From: Triticum aestivum
Lineage: Eukaryota > Streptophyta > Magnoliopsida > Poales > Poaceae
DNA: 64,000 nucleotides
NCBI RefSeq assembly: GCF_018294505.1
Contig: NC_057811.1
Location: forward strand, 403,336,790-403,400,789
Direction of reading: 5' to 3'
The translations under genes were made by a program, and so were the position numbers. How positions within the stretch are numbered: the first letter of the stretch is position 1; each line of letters opens with the position of its first letter. This document shows, in pieces, positions 47,496 through 59,288 of the stretch. Under the pieces are notes generated by a model, which searched no databases, had not been told where the DNA came from, and saw only the letters and a list, made by a program, of their open reading frames with translations.

Positions 47496-48294
47496 TTAAG
47501 GCTAATGGATAAGGAGTTTCTCAGAATGAGCCATGGAAACAGACCTCCTTTGAGTAGTCTTCATGGATTTATCGACCAATACTTACCAATGCTCCCTTCC
47601 TAACTACCGCCTTGAAGGGTAGCCTTATCATTTGTCAAGGACCCATAACCTATCAATAGCCCCCGACGAGGCATGCAATCTCATTCACACCCACTTGCAT
47701 AAACTCAAGTGGAGAAGCACATCCCTTTCATAGGACCACATTTCTTTGGAGCTCGGTTCGGGGTCCGATGGACCTCGTAAGGCTTGGATCGCCGATAGTT
47801 AGGGAGTTTCAGAAAAGGTTACACTCTCGGCGTTCTCTGAGACAAGCCCATCTCTCAATGCCTCTCCTCATATAGGAGTAGGCCGCGCTCCCGCGAGGGC
47901 GTTTGAACCTATTCAAAAAACATCCACGAGTCAAACTTGGTTGTGTACGCCGACCTTCGCTATAAGGACGGCATGCACACCTCCGCTCATATTATTCTTG
48001 ACCATGTTACTAACGACACCATAGTCGAAAGTTATTTTCATAACAACACGTATACGTGTAACTCAAGCCTACAAGCAAGATCCAATACATTATGACAACA
48101 TTTTTATTCACTCATACATAATTCATCTTACACAAACTAACATTGTTTACAGATAATTCAAATGCATAGATTATCTTACACAAACCTATATTGTTTACCC
48201 GAATAGTTAAAATACAGAGTTCATCTTACAAAAGCCAAAATTGTTTACACCGATAATTAAGAACAACCAAATATTGGCTTAAATGTGTACCTAG
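47496..48294. other. Region downstream of the P450, including its 3' UTR
   Basis: No gene between 47496 and the P450 stop. On the minus strand AATAAA at 48108-48103 lies about 190 bases after the stop and is a candidate polyadenylation signal. Confidence 0.5.
48115..48268 (-). repeat. Threefold ~50 bp tandem repeat in the P450 3' UTR
   Basis: Three diverged copies of a unit containing 'TTCATCTTACACAAAC' followed by 'ATTGTTTAC' and an AT-rich end, starting near 48121, 48170 and 48219. Confidence 0.7.
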
Positions 48295-50335
48295 TCAGAT
48301 AGCTCTGATCTTAATTTGCGCACCATGCATCGGTTGCAATGTCATCACGGTATGAGGTGCATGCGTATATGATGGCGCGAGCTCAAACTCGAAATGCTGA
48401 AGGATCATGCTTAGCGCCATCTTGGCTTCGAGCATTGCAAAGTTCTGGCCGATGCACACCCGTGGCCCCCAACCAAATGACAAGAAGGCGCCTGGATGCT
48501 TGGATGCCTTGGAAATCCCCTGGGCAAATCGGTCTGGTTTGAACTCATTGACATCACTCCCCCATATGTCTGGATCATGATTGATGAATAGAACTGGCAC
48601 CTCAATGAACACACCCGATGGGTATCTGACACCTCCTATATCCATATCCTTATATGTTTTCCGGCTAAAAACTGTAGCTGATGGATACAACCGAAGAACC
48701 TCGTGAAGGATCATGGTCACCTACAATTAGTGGAAAGAAAAATCAACTATTTATACCCTGAAAGTCATGGTACCTTACACAGTTGCGAAAACAAAATACA
48801 TCAATTTCAGCAAGTACTCACCGTTTTGAGTCGGCTAAGGCCCTCGTACTCGGGTTTGTTCTTCCTAAATAAACCTAGGACCTCCTCCCTCGCAAGGTCT
48901 TGCCACTCCGGATGCATGCTTAGTACAATCATTGTCCATGTGAGCAGCACCGACGTTGTCTCCATTCCTGCCAAGTAGAATAGTTTGCACTCCTCGATGA
49001 CATCTTCCATTGCCATTCCTTGGCTAGGTTGGCCATTCTCGTCCACGTCCTTCATATTCGACTCTAGCAACAGGCCTAGTAGATCATTTTCGGATTTTTC
49101 ACCTTCTTCCATAGCTCGCATTCTTTTATTGATTAGACCTTGTAAAATTGATTCAACCTCCTTGTTGTTTTTGCGCATCTTCAGATTGTTCTTGGTTGGC
49201 AACAATCTGCGGTACATCAAGCAGGTCCCACAACATAAAAATAGCGTAACCAAAAGGAAAAAGTATTCATGAAAATACTGACTGAGATTTTCAAGAAATT
49301 TAAGCCATTCAAAAATTAGCAAAAGCGAAGAAAAACCCGAGAATCACATAATAACGCACAGGTAACCCGGAATAATAATCCTCTGGACTGCACCAACAAA
49401 GAGCTTAGCTTGCTCGGACTGCAGTTGGAATATCCGCCTTCCTTCGAGATAACTGCTACCGAAAGCTGTGCGGGAAATGACATCCCCGGTGAGGTTCTGG
49501 AGCTCCGGCCACACATCCACCTCGCACGATCCGCCAGAACCATGCAACTCCTTCCATCTGGTGACAAGCTCTTCACAGCTCGCAGAAAAAGCCGGTAGCA
49601 TGAGCTGCAAATTAAGTCATAAACTAACAATGAGCCATAATTAATCATGCTTGGTGGCAAACTATTCCAGGACGTTACGTAAGTATAATTTTTTTTTAAA
49701 GTTGAAATTGAAGTGAAATTTGAAGATAACGTAAATAAATTGTACATTTCATACCACAGAAACTGAAAGGAAAATTGTCTAAATTGTGTGCAATTCTTTC
49801 CGCTGACCTTGAGCTTCTCAAGATGGAACGCGGGATTGAGGATCCTCCTGTGCTTGACCCATTTCTCTCCCTCATGGGTCGTCAGGCCGTTGGCGAGCAG
49901 CTTGGTGAGAGCCGGGAACTGCGGCTTCTCGAAGTGGCCAAACTTGTTGGACAGCACGTCCTTGATAAGCTCGGGGTCAGTGATGGCCACGTTGGCCACC
50001 GGCCCGAACCAAGAGAAGCACGGCTTGCCGTTGTCCCGGACGTTGTTGTGGAGGAACGGGATGACGCGGGGGACGATGTCGTGGCAGCGCAGCGGCAATG
50101 GCTTGGACCAGGCCTCGTCGTTGAGCCGGCCGAAGTCCTTGAGGTCGCCCATGAGGAAGCGGTACGGCGTGCCGCCGACGCCCTGCGCGCGCAGCGTCCT
50201 CTCCAGCCGCCGCGGGCGCCACCACAGCCGGTCCAGCAGCAGGCGGGCCTGCCACAGGAGCGCAGAGCCCGTGAGCCCGTACAGGAGGTAGCTCCATGGC
50301 ACCGCCGCCGCCGCAGCTGCAAGGTCAAAAGCCAT
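48295..50335 (-). CDS. Cytochrome P450, CYP72A-type, 527 aa, 4 exons
   Basis: Exons 50335-49808, 49604-49360, 49206-48822 and 48720-48295, all with GT/AG junctions and consistent phases (0, 2, 0), give 1584 coding bases. The start is the ATG at 50335-50333 (MAFDLAAAAAAVPWSYLLYG). An N-terminal membrane anchor (about residues 8-33) fits an ER-bound microsomal enzyme. Motifs: WVKHR of the C-helix, AGMETTSVLLTW of the I-helix oxygen-binding groove, EVLR of the K-helix ExxR, FKPDRF, and the heme loop FGWGPRVCIG with the thiolate cysteine. The tail FELAPSYTHAPHTVMTLQPMHGAQI is typical of CYP72A. Length is normal, with no lesion. CYP72A enzymes oxidise specialised metabolites such as triterpenoids and gibberellins; the substrate here cannot be told. 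The neighbour upstream is a composite transposon. Confidence 0.92.
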
Positions 50336-50413
50336 TTTTCTCAAAAGTCAAGAGATGTTGGGCTACTAGAAGCTGAAAGAGTGTGCATTGACTGGCGGCA
50401 TATTTGGCATCGT

Positions 50414-50421
50414 CTTATATA
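50414..50421 (-). promoter_or_regulatory. TATA box of the P450 gene
   Basis: The minus strand reads CTCTATATAAGACG, with TATATAAG about 80 bases before the ATG. A diverged copy of the surrounding 30 bp with a damaged box (TATGTAG) lies about 106 bp further upstream. Confidence 0.65.
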
Positions 50422-51218
50422 GAGGTGTCCCTGGGTAGGAGGTTGATTAGGAGCTTGATTAGTCTCTTCTTTGCATTTGTTTTAACATTTCTTGGAGTGT
50501 AAGACTGGTTTGGCATCGTGTTATGTAGCGGTGTCATTGTGTTGTTGGATCACCGTCTTCATCCCATTTGTTAAATGATTTCTTGCGGTAGAAGACTAAT
50601 GGATATGCTTGCAGCGAGCTTGGAGAAGAAGAAAGTTCGACCGGGAAAAGATCGGTCAAACGGTGGTGCCGGCCACCCACGTGGGACATCTTGTTGCTAC
50701 TCTGCTTTGTCACTGATCTCATTTCTTTTTCTTATCCAGGTTAAATTACTGATCCACGTTTTTTTAGGTAAATATACTGGAAGTCATAGAACTTAAACGT
50801 GACAGTTAATTTGATGCATAAATTTATAAAGTAGTACGTGATTGCAGTCATCTAACTTGATCGTGCTTTTAAATACAATCACATTTCCCGTATGCGGACA
50901 TATCTGCTGCCTGTGTGGCACGTTAGTGTGCTTATGGCCCACTGTCGGACACGGGAACCGCTGGGAACGAGGTGTATGTGTTTTCTTATCAAAAACCCCT
51001 CACATTTTTTCCTACTTACGCATGAAAGGCCCTCTAACGACCCTCCAATTGCAAAAATTATAAAATGGCCTGCCAAGTTTTGAACCTAGCAGCAAGCATT
51101 GATAGCCAACTCGTCTAACGGGGTGATTCATGTCTAACTAGACCATGAAGGCGTGTGTTGGCCTGCTACACATGTTATGATTTTAACTATTGATAGTTTT
51201 GTCATCTATGTGAGGTTA
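50422..51218. other. P450 upstream region
   Basis: No other gene. It contains the duplicated promoter segment (50511-50541) and, at 51128-51200, a block that recurs beyond the composite transposon at 58134-58200. Confidence 0.5.
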
Positions 51219-51292
51219 GGGCCTCCAACGCCGACCCGTAAATTTCCTCCCGCATCCGTCCGCAAACACGGATGCGGGAGGTGGCGCCCGCA

Positions 51293-53386
51293 CACTACTA
51301 GAAAAAGGCTTACTAGTGGCGCACCAGTTTTGCCTACTAATGGCGCACCACTGGTGCGCCACTAGCATCACGCCACTAGTATTTTTTACTAATGGCGCAC
51401 CAGTGGTGCGCCATTAGTATATGCCATGGTGCGCTATTAGTATAGGCCACGGTGCGCCATTAGTATTTTTGAATTTTGAAGGCGGGAAAATAGTAGTGGC
51501 GCACCGTCTAGCCCTCACCATGCGCCATTGCTATTTTTGAATTTTGAATTTGGATCTGGATCGCGATTTTTTTGCCCATTTTTTGCTCGTTTTTTTGCAC
51601 GATATCATTTCAAATTTTGTTCCTGTTTTTGGATCTTGTACGTTCTTTTGCCGTGTTCTTTTGCCGGAGAGGAGTTCGTCGGAGAGGAGGAGGAGGAGGT
51701 CGCCGGAGAGGTGCTCGCCTACATCGCCGGAGAGGAGGAGGAGGTCGCCGGAGAGGAGTTCACCGGAGCATCGGAGAGGACGAAGGAGAAACCATGAGGG
51801 GAGCTCACCGAAGAGGAGGGAGGAGGAGCTCACCAAAGAGGAGGGAGTAGGAGCTCACCGGAGAGGAGGGAGGAGGAGCTCACCGGAGAGGAGGGAGGAG
51901 GAGCTCACCGGAGAGGAGGGAGGAGGAGGTCACCGGAGAGGAGGGAGGTGGAGCTCACCGGAGAGGAGGGAGGAGGAGCTCACCGGAGAGGAGGGAGGAG
52001 GAGCTCACCGGAGAGGAGGGAGGAGGAGCTCACCGGAGAGGAGGGAGGAGGAGCTCACCGGAGAGGAGGGAGGAGGAGCTCACTGGAGAGGAGGGAGAAG
52101 GAGATGAAGTGGAGGAGAGGTGGAGTGGAGGAGAAGAATGAAGAATGAAGAGGTAAGGAGGAGAGGACACGCCCAGCCATATATACGGCATAGTAATGGC
52201 GCACCGTGGGCAGGTGCGCCATTACTATTTTTTATTTTTTTTTTTATTTTTAATTTTGAAGGGGGGAAGATACTAATTGCGCACCATGGGGAGGTGGGCC
52301 ATTAGTAACTTTTTTTTATTTTTTTGATTTATTTTGAATTTTGAAGGCGGGAAGATACTAATGGCGCACCATGGGCAGGTGCGCCATTAGTAACTTTTTT
52401 TATTTTTTTAATTTATTTTGAATTTTGAAGGCGGGAAGATAGTAATGGCGCACCATGGGCAGGTGCGCCATTAGTAAGTTTGAATTTTTTTGAATTTTTT
52501 TGCCTCTCCAGATCTTAAAAGCCCCGTATCTTTTTTTCTGTTAGGTTTTTGAGGATTTTGAAAATGTTTAACGGGGTTCCCCCAGTTAAATTCAGATGTA
52601 ACTTTTTGAGTAGATGATTTTTCATATAAAAAACTTTTTCATCCGAGTTCGTATGCAAAAGTTATGCCCATTTTAAGAAATTCCAGAGAGATTTTGCAAA
52701 TAAAGTCGAAATTCATATTTGTTAATTTTCCCAACAACTAGACCACATATCACATGGGAAACTTGTTTTATTTTATTTTTTTGACATTTCCATCATTTTC
52801 TTTTATTTTTTCTAAAACTGAAAAGGCGGTCGGGGGGGTGCATTCGGTGGAATGGGCCAAGTTACTAATGGACTACTAATGGCGCACCACCCCCACGGTG
52901 CGCCATTAGTAGTTGAACTACTAATGGCGCACCACCCCAACCGTGCGCCATTAGTACTTTTTTAAAAAAAAGTTTGAAATAAAATTTGTAACAAAATTAC
53001 TAATGGCGCACCTGTGAGTGGTGCGCCATTAGTAGTTCAACTAGTAATGGCGCACCGTGGGTGTGGTGCGCCATTAGTAGTTGAACTAGTAATGGTGCAC
53101 CGTCCCACGGTGCGCCATTAGTACTTTAAAAAATAAAAATAAAAAAATTGAAAAAAAAAATTGAAACATAATTACTAATGGCGCATCGTGGGATGATGCA
53201 CCATTACTAGTTGAACTACTAATGGCGCACCATCCCACGGTGCGCCATTAGTAGTTTTGAAAAAATTAAAAAAAATTACTAATGGCGCACCAACACATGG
53301 TGCGCCATTAGTATATAGTAATGGCGCACCACATGTCTGGTGCGCCATTAGTGGCCATATCATCTATAGCCCTTTTCCTAGTAGTG
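51293..53386. mobile_element. Non-autonomous CACTA element
   Basis: 2094 bp, CACTACTAGAAAAAGGCT at the left and CCTTTTCCTAGTAGTG at the right, with 3 bp duplication gca (51290-51292 and 53387-53389). Subterminal arrays of TAATGGCGCACC and its complement GGTGCGCCATTA occur many times at both ends (51305-51520 and 52185-53355), the probable transposase-binding sites. No transposase is encoded. The centre is a 25 bp tandem array. Confidence 0.95.
51801..52100 (+). repeat. 25 bp tandem array in the CACTA element, 12 units
   Basis: The unit GGAGGAGCTCACCGGAGAGGAGGGA type repeats exactly every 25 bp; the CTCACC anchor is at 51804, 51829, 51854 and so on to 52079. Because 25 is not a multiple of three and the unit has no stop, several plus-strand frames stay open; an ORF 51544-52107 encodes a 25-residue Arg/Glu/Gly-rich repeat. 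Likely not a real protein. Confidence 0.9.
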
Positions 53387-53509
53387 GCACATATTTCAAC
53401 AACTTTTTAAACTAATAGGACGAAATTCGTGTAAACCAACCAGATTTTTATATAAACCGAACAACATTCATGCAAACACGGTGGATTTTCATCAAGTTCA
53501 GATAGAAAT

Positions 53510-56500
53510 GGTTTTAGGTTGGCTTTTGTGGCAGTGTATGGCGTAGCCCAACCTGAACTTAAGCCCGACTTCCTTGCTGGTCTAGTTAGGATCTGTGGGG
53601 AGGAAAGGTTGCCAATTTTAGTCCGAGGGGATTTTAACATTATCATGAGGAGAGGAGAGAAGAATAATGACAACTACTATGGCCGGTGGTCATTCATGTT
53701 CAACGCGATTATTGAGAGTCTTAATCTGCGAGAGATCGACCTTACGGGTAGACAATTCACATGGGCGAATTCGTTACCTAATCCGACCTATGAGAAGTTG
53801 GACAAAGTGCTGACTAGTGTAGAATGGAAACAAAAATACCCTTTGGTATCGGTGCATGCTATGCAGCGTGCAATCTCAGACCACACGCCCCTGTTACTGG
53901 ACTCGGGTGAAGCAACTCATATAGGTAACAAAATCCTTTTCTCTTTCGAATTGCGTTGGTTCGAAAAGGAGAATTTCTTAGATATTATTGCAAGGGAATG
54001 GGTTAAACCTGTGAGTGGTAATTCCAATGTTGAACGGTGGCAAAACAAGATTAGACACATTTGACAATTTTTAAGGGGTTGGGCCAAAAACGAAAGTGGG
54101 ATTTATAAGCGAGAAAAAGAAAGACTGTTACAATTGATTGAAACTCTAGATCTCAAAGCGGAATCTACCCTTCTCAATAGGACTGAGCAGGATGCTAAGT
54201 CTCACGCAGAGCAGAAGCTTCGTGATCTTCTTAGAGAAGAAGAAATGTAGTGGGCCTTGCGTGCTAAGGTTCTCAAAGTTGTCCAAGGGGATGACAATAC
54301 TCATTTTTCCGCATGATTGCAAATGGCAAACACTGGAAAAAGAAAATCATCCAACTTGAGCAGGATGAAGGGATGGTGGTCGGTCATGAGAACCTTAAGA
54401 TATATATTTCGAATTATTATAAACAGCTCTTTGGGCCTCCTGTGGACAATGATGTGTCCCTCGATGAGCTCGTAGTTGAGGACATTCCTCAGCTTCGGTC
54501 AGATGAAAATTATCTGCACCATTTTTAGAGAAAGAGGTGTTTGAGGTGATTTCGCAAATGATACTGAATAAGGCGCCGGGACCAGATCGGTTTCCTGCTG
54601 AATTCTATAAGAAATGTTGGCATATCATAAAGGGAGACCTTCTGCCCATGTTCCAGGACATGTTCAATGGTCACCTACAACTTTTCCATCTTACCTTTGG
54701 AACAATAACATTGTTGCCAAAGAAAGAAGGAGCAGTTCGTATTGAACAGTTTCGACCGATATGTCTTCTGAATGTGAGTTTCAAAATTTTCACGAAGATG
54801 GAAACCAATAGATTGACACAGATTGCTCAGTCGGTGGTGCAACCGAGTCAGACGACCTTTGTGCCTGGGAGACACATCCTGGAAGGGGTTGTTGTCTTAC
54901 ATGAAACTCTTCATGAAATCCACTCGAAGAAACTCGATGGGGTGATTTTCAAGGTGGATTTTGAGAAGGCATATGACAAAGTCAAATGGCCTTTCTTACA
55001 GCAGGCAATGCACATGAAAGGTTTTAATGAGAAATGAAGGAAGCAGGTGGATTCCTTCATCCAAAAAGGCAGTGCCGGGATTAAGGTGAACGATGACGTG
55101 GGTCATTATTTCCAAACTCACAAAGGATTAAGACAAGGAGATCCGATGTCTCCTATTCTTTTTAATATCGTGGCCGATATGTTGGCTGTGCTTATAGGCA
55201 GGGCAAAGGAGAATGGCTTAGTAGGTGGAGTAGTTCCCCATCTGATTGATGGTGGGGTTTCCATCTTACAATATGCTGAAGATACTATCATATTCATGGA
55301 ACATGATATTGCAAAGGCTAGGAATATGAAACTAGTACTTTGTCTCTTCGAACAAATGTCGGGGCTTAGGATTAATTTTCACAAGAGTGAATTGTCCTGC
55401 TTTGGTAGGGCCAAAGAGGAGCAAGAGGCGTATAGACATTTGTTTGGATGTGAGATGGGATCCCTACCTTTCAGCTATCTAGGGATCCCGATTCACCATC
55501 GTAAACTTACTACTAAAGAATGGAAATGCATCGAAGACCGATTTGAGGAAAAACTAAGCTGCTGGAAGGGTAAGCTTATGTCCTATGGAGGTCGGTTGGT
55601 GCTGATTAACTCAGTACTTACTAGTATGCCGATGTTCCTATTATCTTTCTTTGAAGTACCCAAGGGGGTACGGAAGAGGTTAGATTTTTATTGGTCTCGA
55701 TTCTTCTGGCAATCGGATGAAGTTAAATCAAAATATCGCTTGGCAAGATGGGATATTATTTGCAAACCCAAGGACCAGGGGTGGGATCGAAAACCTGGAG
55801 GTTAAAAACAAATGCATGCTGAGCAAATGGCTCTATAGGTTATCAGTAGAGACTGATGGTATATGGGCACAGATTTTTGCGCAACAAATATTTACACTCT
55901 AAAACTCTGGCCCAGGTTATTGAAAGACCTAATGACTCACCATTCTGGATGGGGCTAATGAGGATAAAATATACCTTCTTTCATAGAACAAAATTCTTTG
56001 TTGGTAGTGGTACCACGACAGGATTTTGAGAGGACACGTGGTTAGGTGACACGCCGCTAGCCTTACAGTATCCCACCTTGTATAATATTGTGCAACATAA
56101 GGACTATTACGTGGCTTCAGTATTACAAGCAACACCGTTAAATATCCCGTTCAGGAGGTCCTTAATGGCAGAGCATTGGAATTCCTGGCTTCACCTTGTG
56201 CGGAGATTGATGGATGTTCAACTCTCTGACCAGCTTGATTCTTTCCAGTGGAAGTTAACTGGAAGTGGGGTGTTTACGGTCAAATCTTTGTACTTGGATC
56301 TAATCAATACTAGCCCAATCCCAAGATGGATTCATATTTGAAAGATTAAAGTTCCCTTGTGAATTAAAATCTTCATGTGGTTTGTCCACAAGCAAGTGAT
56401 CCTTACCAAAAATATTTTACTTAGGCAAAGATGGGTAGGCGGTGCACATTGCTGTTTTTGTGAACGAGATGAAACAATACAACACCTTTTTATTGATTGC

Positions 56501-57055
56501 CTTCTCGCGAAGCTACTTTGGCGCACCATTCATATAGCCTTCAATATTACTCCTCCAGATAACATTGACACGCTATTTGGGATGTGGTTAAATGGAGTAG
56601 ACTCAGTTATTGCGGCATGCATTCGGATAGGAATATGTGCTTTATTGTGGGCTATATGGAATTGTAGAAATGATATGATCTTTAACAGACAAAATATTTT
56701 GAATTTCTTGCAGGTCATCTTGAGAGCTACGGCATGGATCCGTATTTGGTCGTTACTCGCTCCTACGGACTCTAGGGAGCATTTGGCTACTGGGTGCAAC
56801 TATTGGGAGATCGTAGCGCGGGGTATCTTCAATCGGTTTGGATGGCGACCCATTAATAGGATAGGTGTTTAGTCATCTCATCCTGTTTTATGCCGGTTGT
56901 GGCTTTATTTTATTTCAGATATTTTGTTTTCTTTTGCTCTGTTTGTGAGCTGTACTGGATTGCAGACTTTGTATTTCGTTGGCACCTTTTAATAATATGG
57001 CCGCATGCATCTGTCAGATGCAGAGGCCGGGGTTGAGCCTCCTTCTCATAAAAAA
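53510..57055 (+). pseudogene. L1-type LINE, 5' truncated and mutated
   Basis: Plus-strand fragments in order: AP endonuclease C-terminal half (RGDFNIIM, then LTGRQFTWAN, then SDHTPLLLD; 53520-53930), a linker with stops, reverse transcriptase (NKAPGPDRFPAEFYKKCW at about 54570, FRPICLLNV, VDFEKAYDKV, KGLRQGDPMSP, then YAED in place of YADD near 55272), and the zf-RVT end (CCFCERDETIQHLFIDC, LLWAIWNCRNDMIFN; 56370-56870). ORF1 and the first part of the endonuclease are missing, as usual for aborted reverse transcription. Frames are broken near 54061, 54250, 55035, 55800 and 56340. The 3' end is marked by 'cataaaaaatagc' near 57050; no clear target duplication was found. Confidence 0.88.
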
Positions 57056-57299
57056 TAGCACAAATCATCATACATAGCATGCAAATAAGTCTAGTACAAC
57101 AATGTCTCAAATTCGACGAGATTTAACTGGATGTCCAACTAGTTTTTCATCAACGGGTCATGTCGTCCCACACATACTACCCCTTCAGCTTCATCCAACA
57201 GTGTGTGTACGTAAATGGTCATCCCTCTGTCCTGTGGTACATCACGGCAGTGCATACGGGCTACACAATGTGTAGAGCAACATTGATTGAACGAATGAT

Positions 57300-57640
57300 T
57301 TAATCAACAAGTTGAAAAAGAAGAAGCAAAACTTACAATGTCCTCTGTCGCGTGCAATGGCCACCTTGCCTTCAGTTGAGTAACTACGTGACAAAACTTG
57401 GTGACGATGGTCTGGATGGCATACCATCAATATGATAACGACTTCACATTGCGATCAGGAATGACGTGCATGTCGTAGGGCGTAGTGTGCTTTCGTGCGT
57501 GAAATGATTCATGCGCTTGCTGCCAGAAGGTCCTCCCTCTGCTCCTGCCTACGAAATCCGCGGATATGGCCAACCATGCATCGCACAATAACTCATTCTC
57601 CATGGTCGAGTAATCCGTCATCCTTCTTAATCTAAAAAAC
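57300..57640 (-). pseudogene. Remnant of PIF/Harbinger ORF1 (MYB/SANT-like, NAM-associated)
   Basis: The minus strand reads MENELLCDAWLAISADFVG, GRTFWQQAHESFH, DRNVKSLS, and in a shifted frame WHAIQTIVTKFCHVV. This order is typical of the trihelix or MYB-like ORF1 that accompanies Harbinger transposase in grasses. It is short and frame-broken. Confidence 0.6.
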
Positions 57641-57977
57641 CAACATGGCGTCCTAAAATAAGCTCAATGGCATTTGATTGAACACCTGTCGGGCGTGGTG
57701 GCCGCCATGGAGGTCCTCGACAGGGTGGTGGAGTGTACCTGAGTACAAAAGGCTCCAGGGTGGACAACGACGTCATTAAAGGCGAGCGGGCGCGTCGGTG
57801 CTGGCTGCGAACATCCGGCAATGCCTGTGTGGCGGCCGTAGAGGTACAACGGAGGTGGAGGTGGAGGGCGCAAAGCAAAGGGGGAAGTGACGGAGTGGAA
57901 GAAAATTGGACGGGAAGGGTGGATTTAGTGGGCATGGGGTGTCGGAGTCCAACGTGGCTGCTGTCCGGACTCCCGCA

Positions 57978-57998
57978 ACCCCCCCCCCCCCCCCCCCT
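57978..57998. repeat. Poly-C tract
   Basis: About 20 consecutive C residues near the right end of the composite element. Prone to length variation and sequencing error. Confidence 0.85.
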
Positions 57999-58131
57999 CT
58001 TACTTTGTCTCCACTTTGCGAAACAAAGTGTGTCCGGACCGCCGAGCGGACCGATATAGGACCGTGTTGGATGGTTTCCGCGGTTCGGACATATGCGGAC
58101 GATTTGAGGGTCGGCGTTGAAGATGCCCTTA

Positions 58132-58564
58132 TATCATGTACTATGTCTGAACTATAGGCCTGCAACACATGTTATAATTTTAATTTTAACTATTAGTTAC
58201 TTGTTTGTAGTTTCCAAAAACAGGATTCCTATGCAATTAGTACTCGAAACAATAAGAAAGCGAAACAATAAGAAAGCGATGATGGAACCGAGAAATAAGG
58301 TTGTGTTATCTTGCAACATCACGTCAATGTTGTACATCTTGTTGTGCAGAAGCTAGTCGAGATATTTATGCATTCATTTCAATCGTTTGCCACTCATCGC
58401 ACACGAAGCACGATTCGAACTATACAATCGTGTGTGTTATCACGACTTATCGCACGCGTCGGTCAGCCAACAGTGTGACGGCACAGTTCCCTTTTCAAGG
58501 ATCAGCCGTCACACACGTGTTCAACTCTAGGGTTGTGTTATATGTGTGTCTTAATACCATCATT
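58132..58564. other. Spacer downstream of the HAK gene
   Basis: No gene. A 12-14 bp direct repeat 'gaaacaataagaaagcga' occurs twice near 58246-58279. Confidence 0.4.
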
Positions 58565-59288
58565 CTACACTAGTGCCAAAAAGGTAAGTAACTATAATTA
58601 CATTTCCATTTGGCACCCAATAATACTCATGATTCTACTCTTATTTGTGAGGAATGTGTCGTTTGGACATTGACACATTCTACAAAAATTCAACATGTCA
58701 TGCTTCAAAGAATGCTAGTACAAAATATATTTTGTATGGATCTAGAAATGATCGTGACCCATGCAGACTTCCAGTTCCACCAGTAATAAAGGAACAAGAA
58801 CAAGAACATCAACAGCCTACAGATCAAGGAAGCCAAAACAAAGGCCAACTTAACCCAAGGCTTGACAGACACCCACCCGTTGCCGAGGCACAACTGCTAA
58901 TTCTTGCGAGTATGCTGCCGGTGCATTGCACTATTAGTCACAGGTAATAAGAAAATAAAGTTTCTAAACATAAACATTTCTATCTTTCTGCTCACTTACA
59001 AACTTACAGTTGCACCAGTAAAGCAACATGAACACCAACAGACCAAGGAAACCAAACACAAGGGCCGGCCAACTCAACAAAAGGCTTTCGACACCTGATA
59101 GACAAAAATGCACTTAATGTAGGGCTCTCCAAGGATCTGCTGCTGCCTGTTTGTTAGCCCATGGTGTGCTCCAGCATCTACTGCCGTTTCTCGCGTTAGC
59201 ATTGTCGGCGACGGGAGGGGATATATACAGACGGAGAAACAACACTTCATCTGATCTCTCTAACTTAACTTTCACACAGCTGCTACTA
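58565..59288 (-). other. 3' UTR and downstream region of the HAK gene
   Basis: It follows the HAK stop at 59291-59289. It is duplicated at 46750-47482, which helps to define it as part of an ancestral gene end. Confidence 0.6.

Larger units (their letters stand above)
51219..58128 (-). mobile_element. Composite PIF/Harbinger element hosting a CACTA and a LINE
   Basis: The left terminus GGGCCTCCAACGCCGACCC and the right terminus read inwards GGGCATCTTCAACGCCGACCC are flanked by TTA (51216-51218 and 58129-58131), the usual Harbinger duplication. It holds a minus-strand remnant of the Harbinger MYB/SANT-like ORF1 at 57300-57640. No DDE transposase is seen; it may have been lost with the LINE and CACTA insertions. 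A 14 bp perfect inverted repeat near the left end (51246-51259 with 51268-51281, CCTCCCGCATCCGT) is subterminal. Confidence 0.68.

Noticed and set aside
49775..50328. Long plus- and minus-strand ORFs overlapping P450 exon 1
   Set aside because: Shadows of the GC-rich first exon; the P450 frame has the family motifs.
51544..52107. 187-residue Arg/Glu/Gly-rich ORF as a gene
   Set aside because: Entirely the product of a stop-free 25 bp tandem array in a CACTA element.
57627..58168. Pro/Ser-rich ORFs near the right end of the Harbinger element
   Set aside because: Overlap on both strands, span the poly-C tract and terminal repeat, and show no domain.
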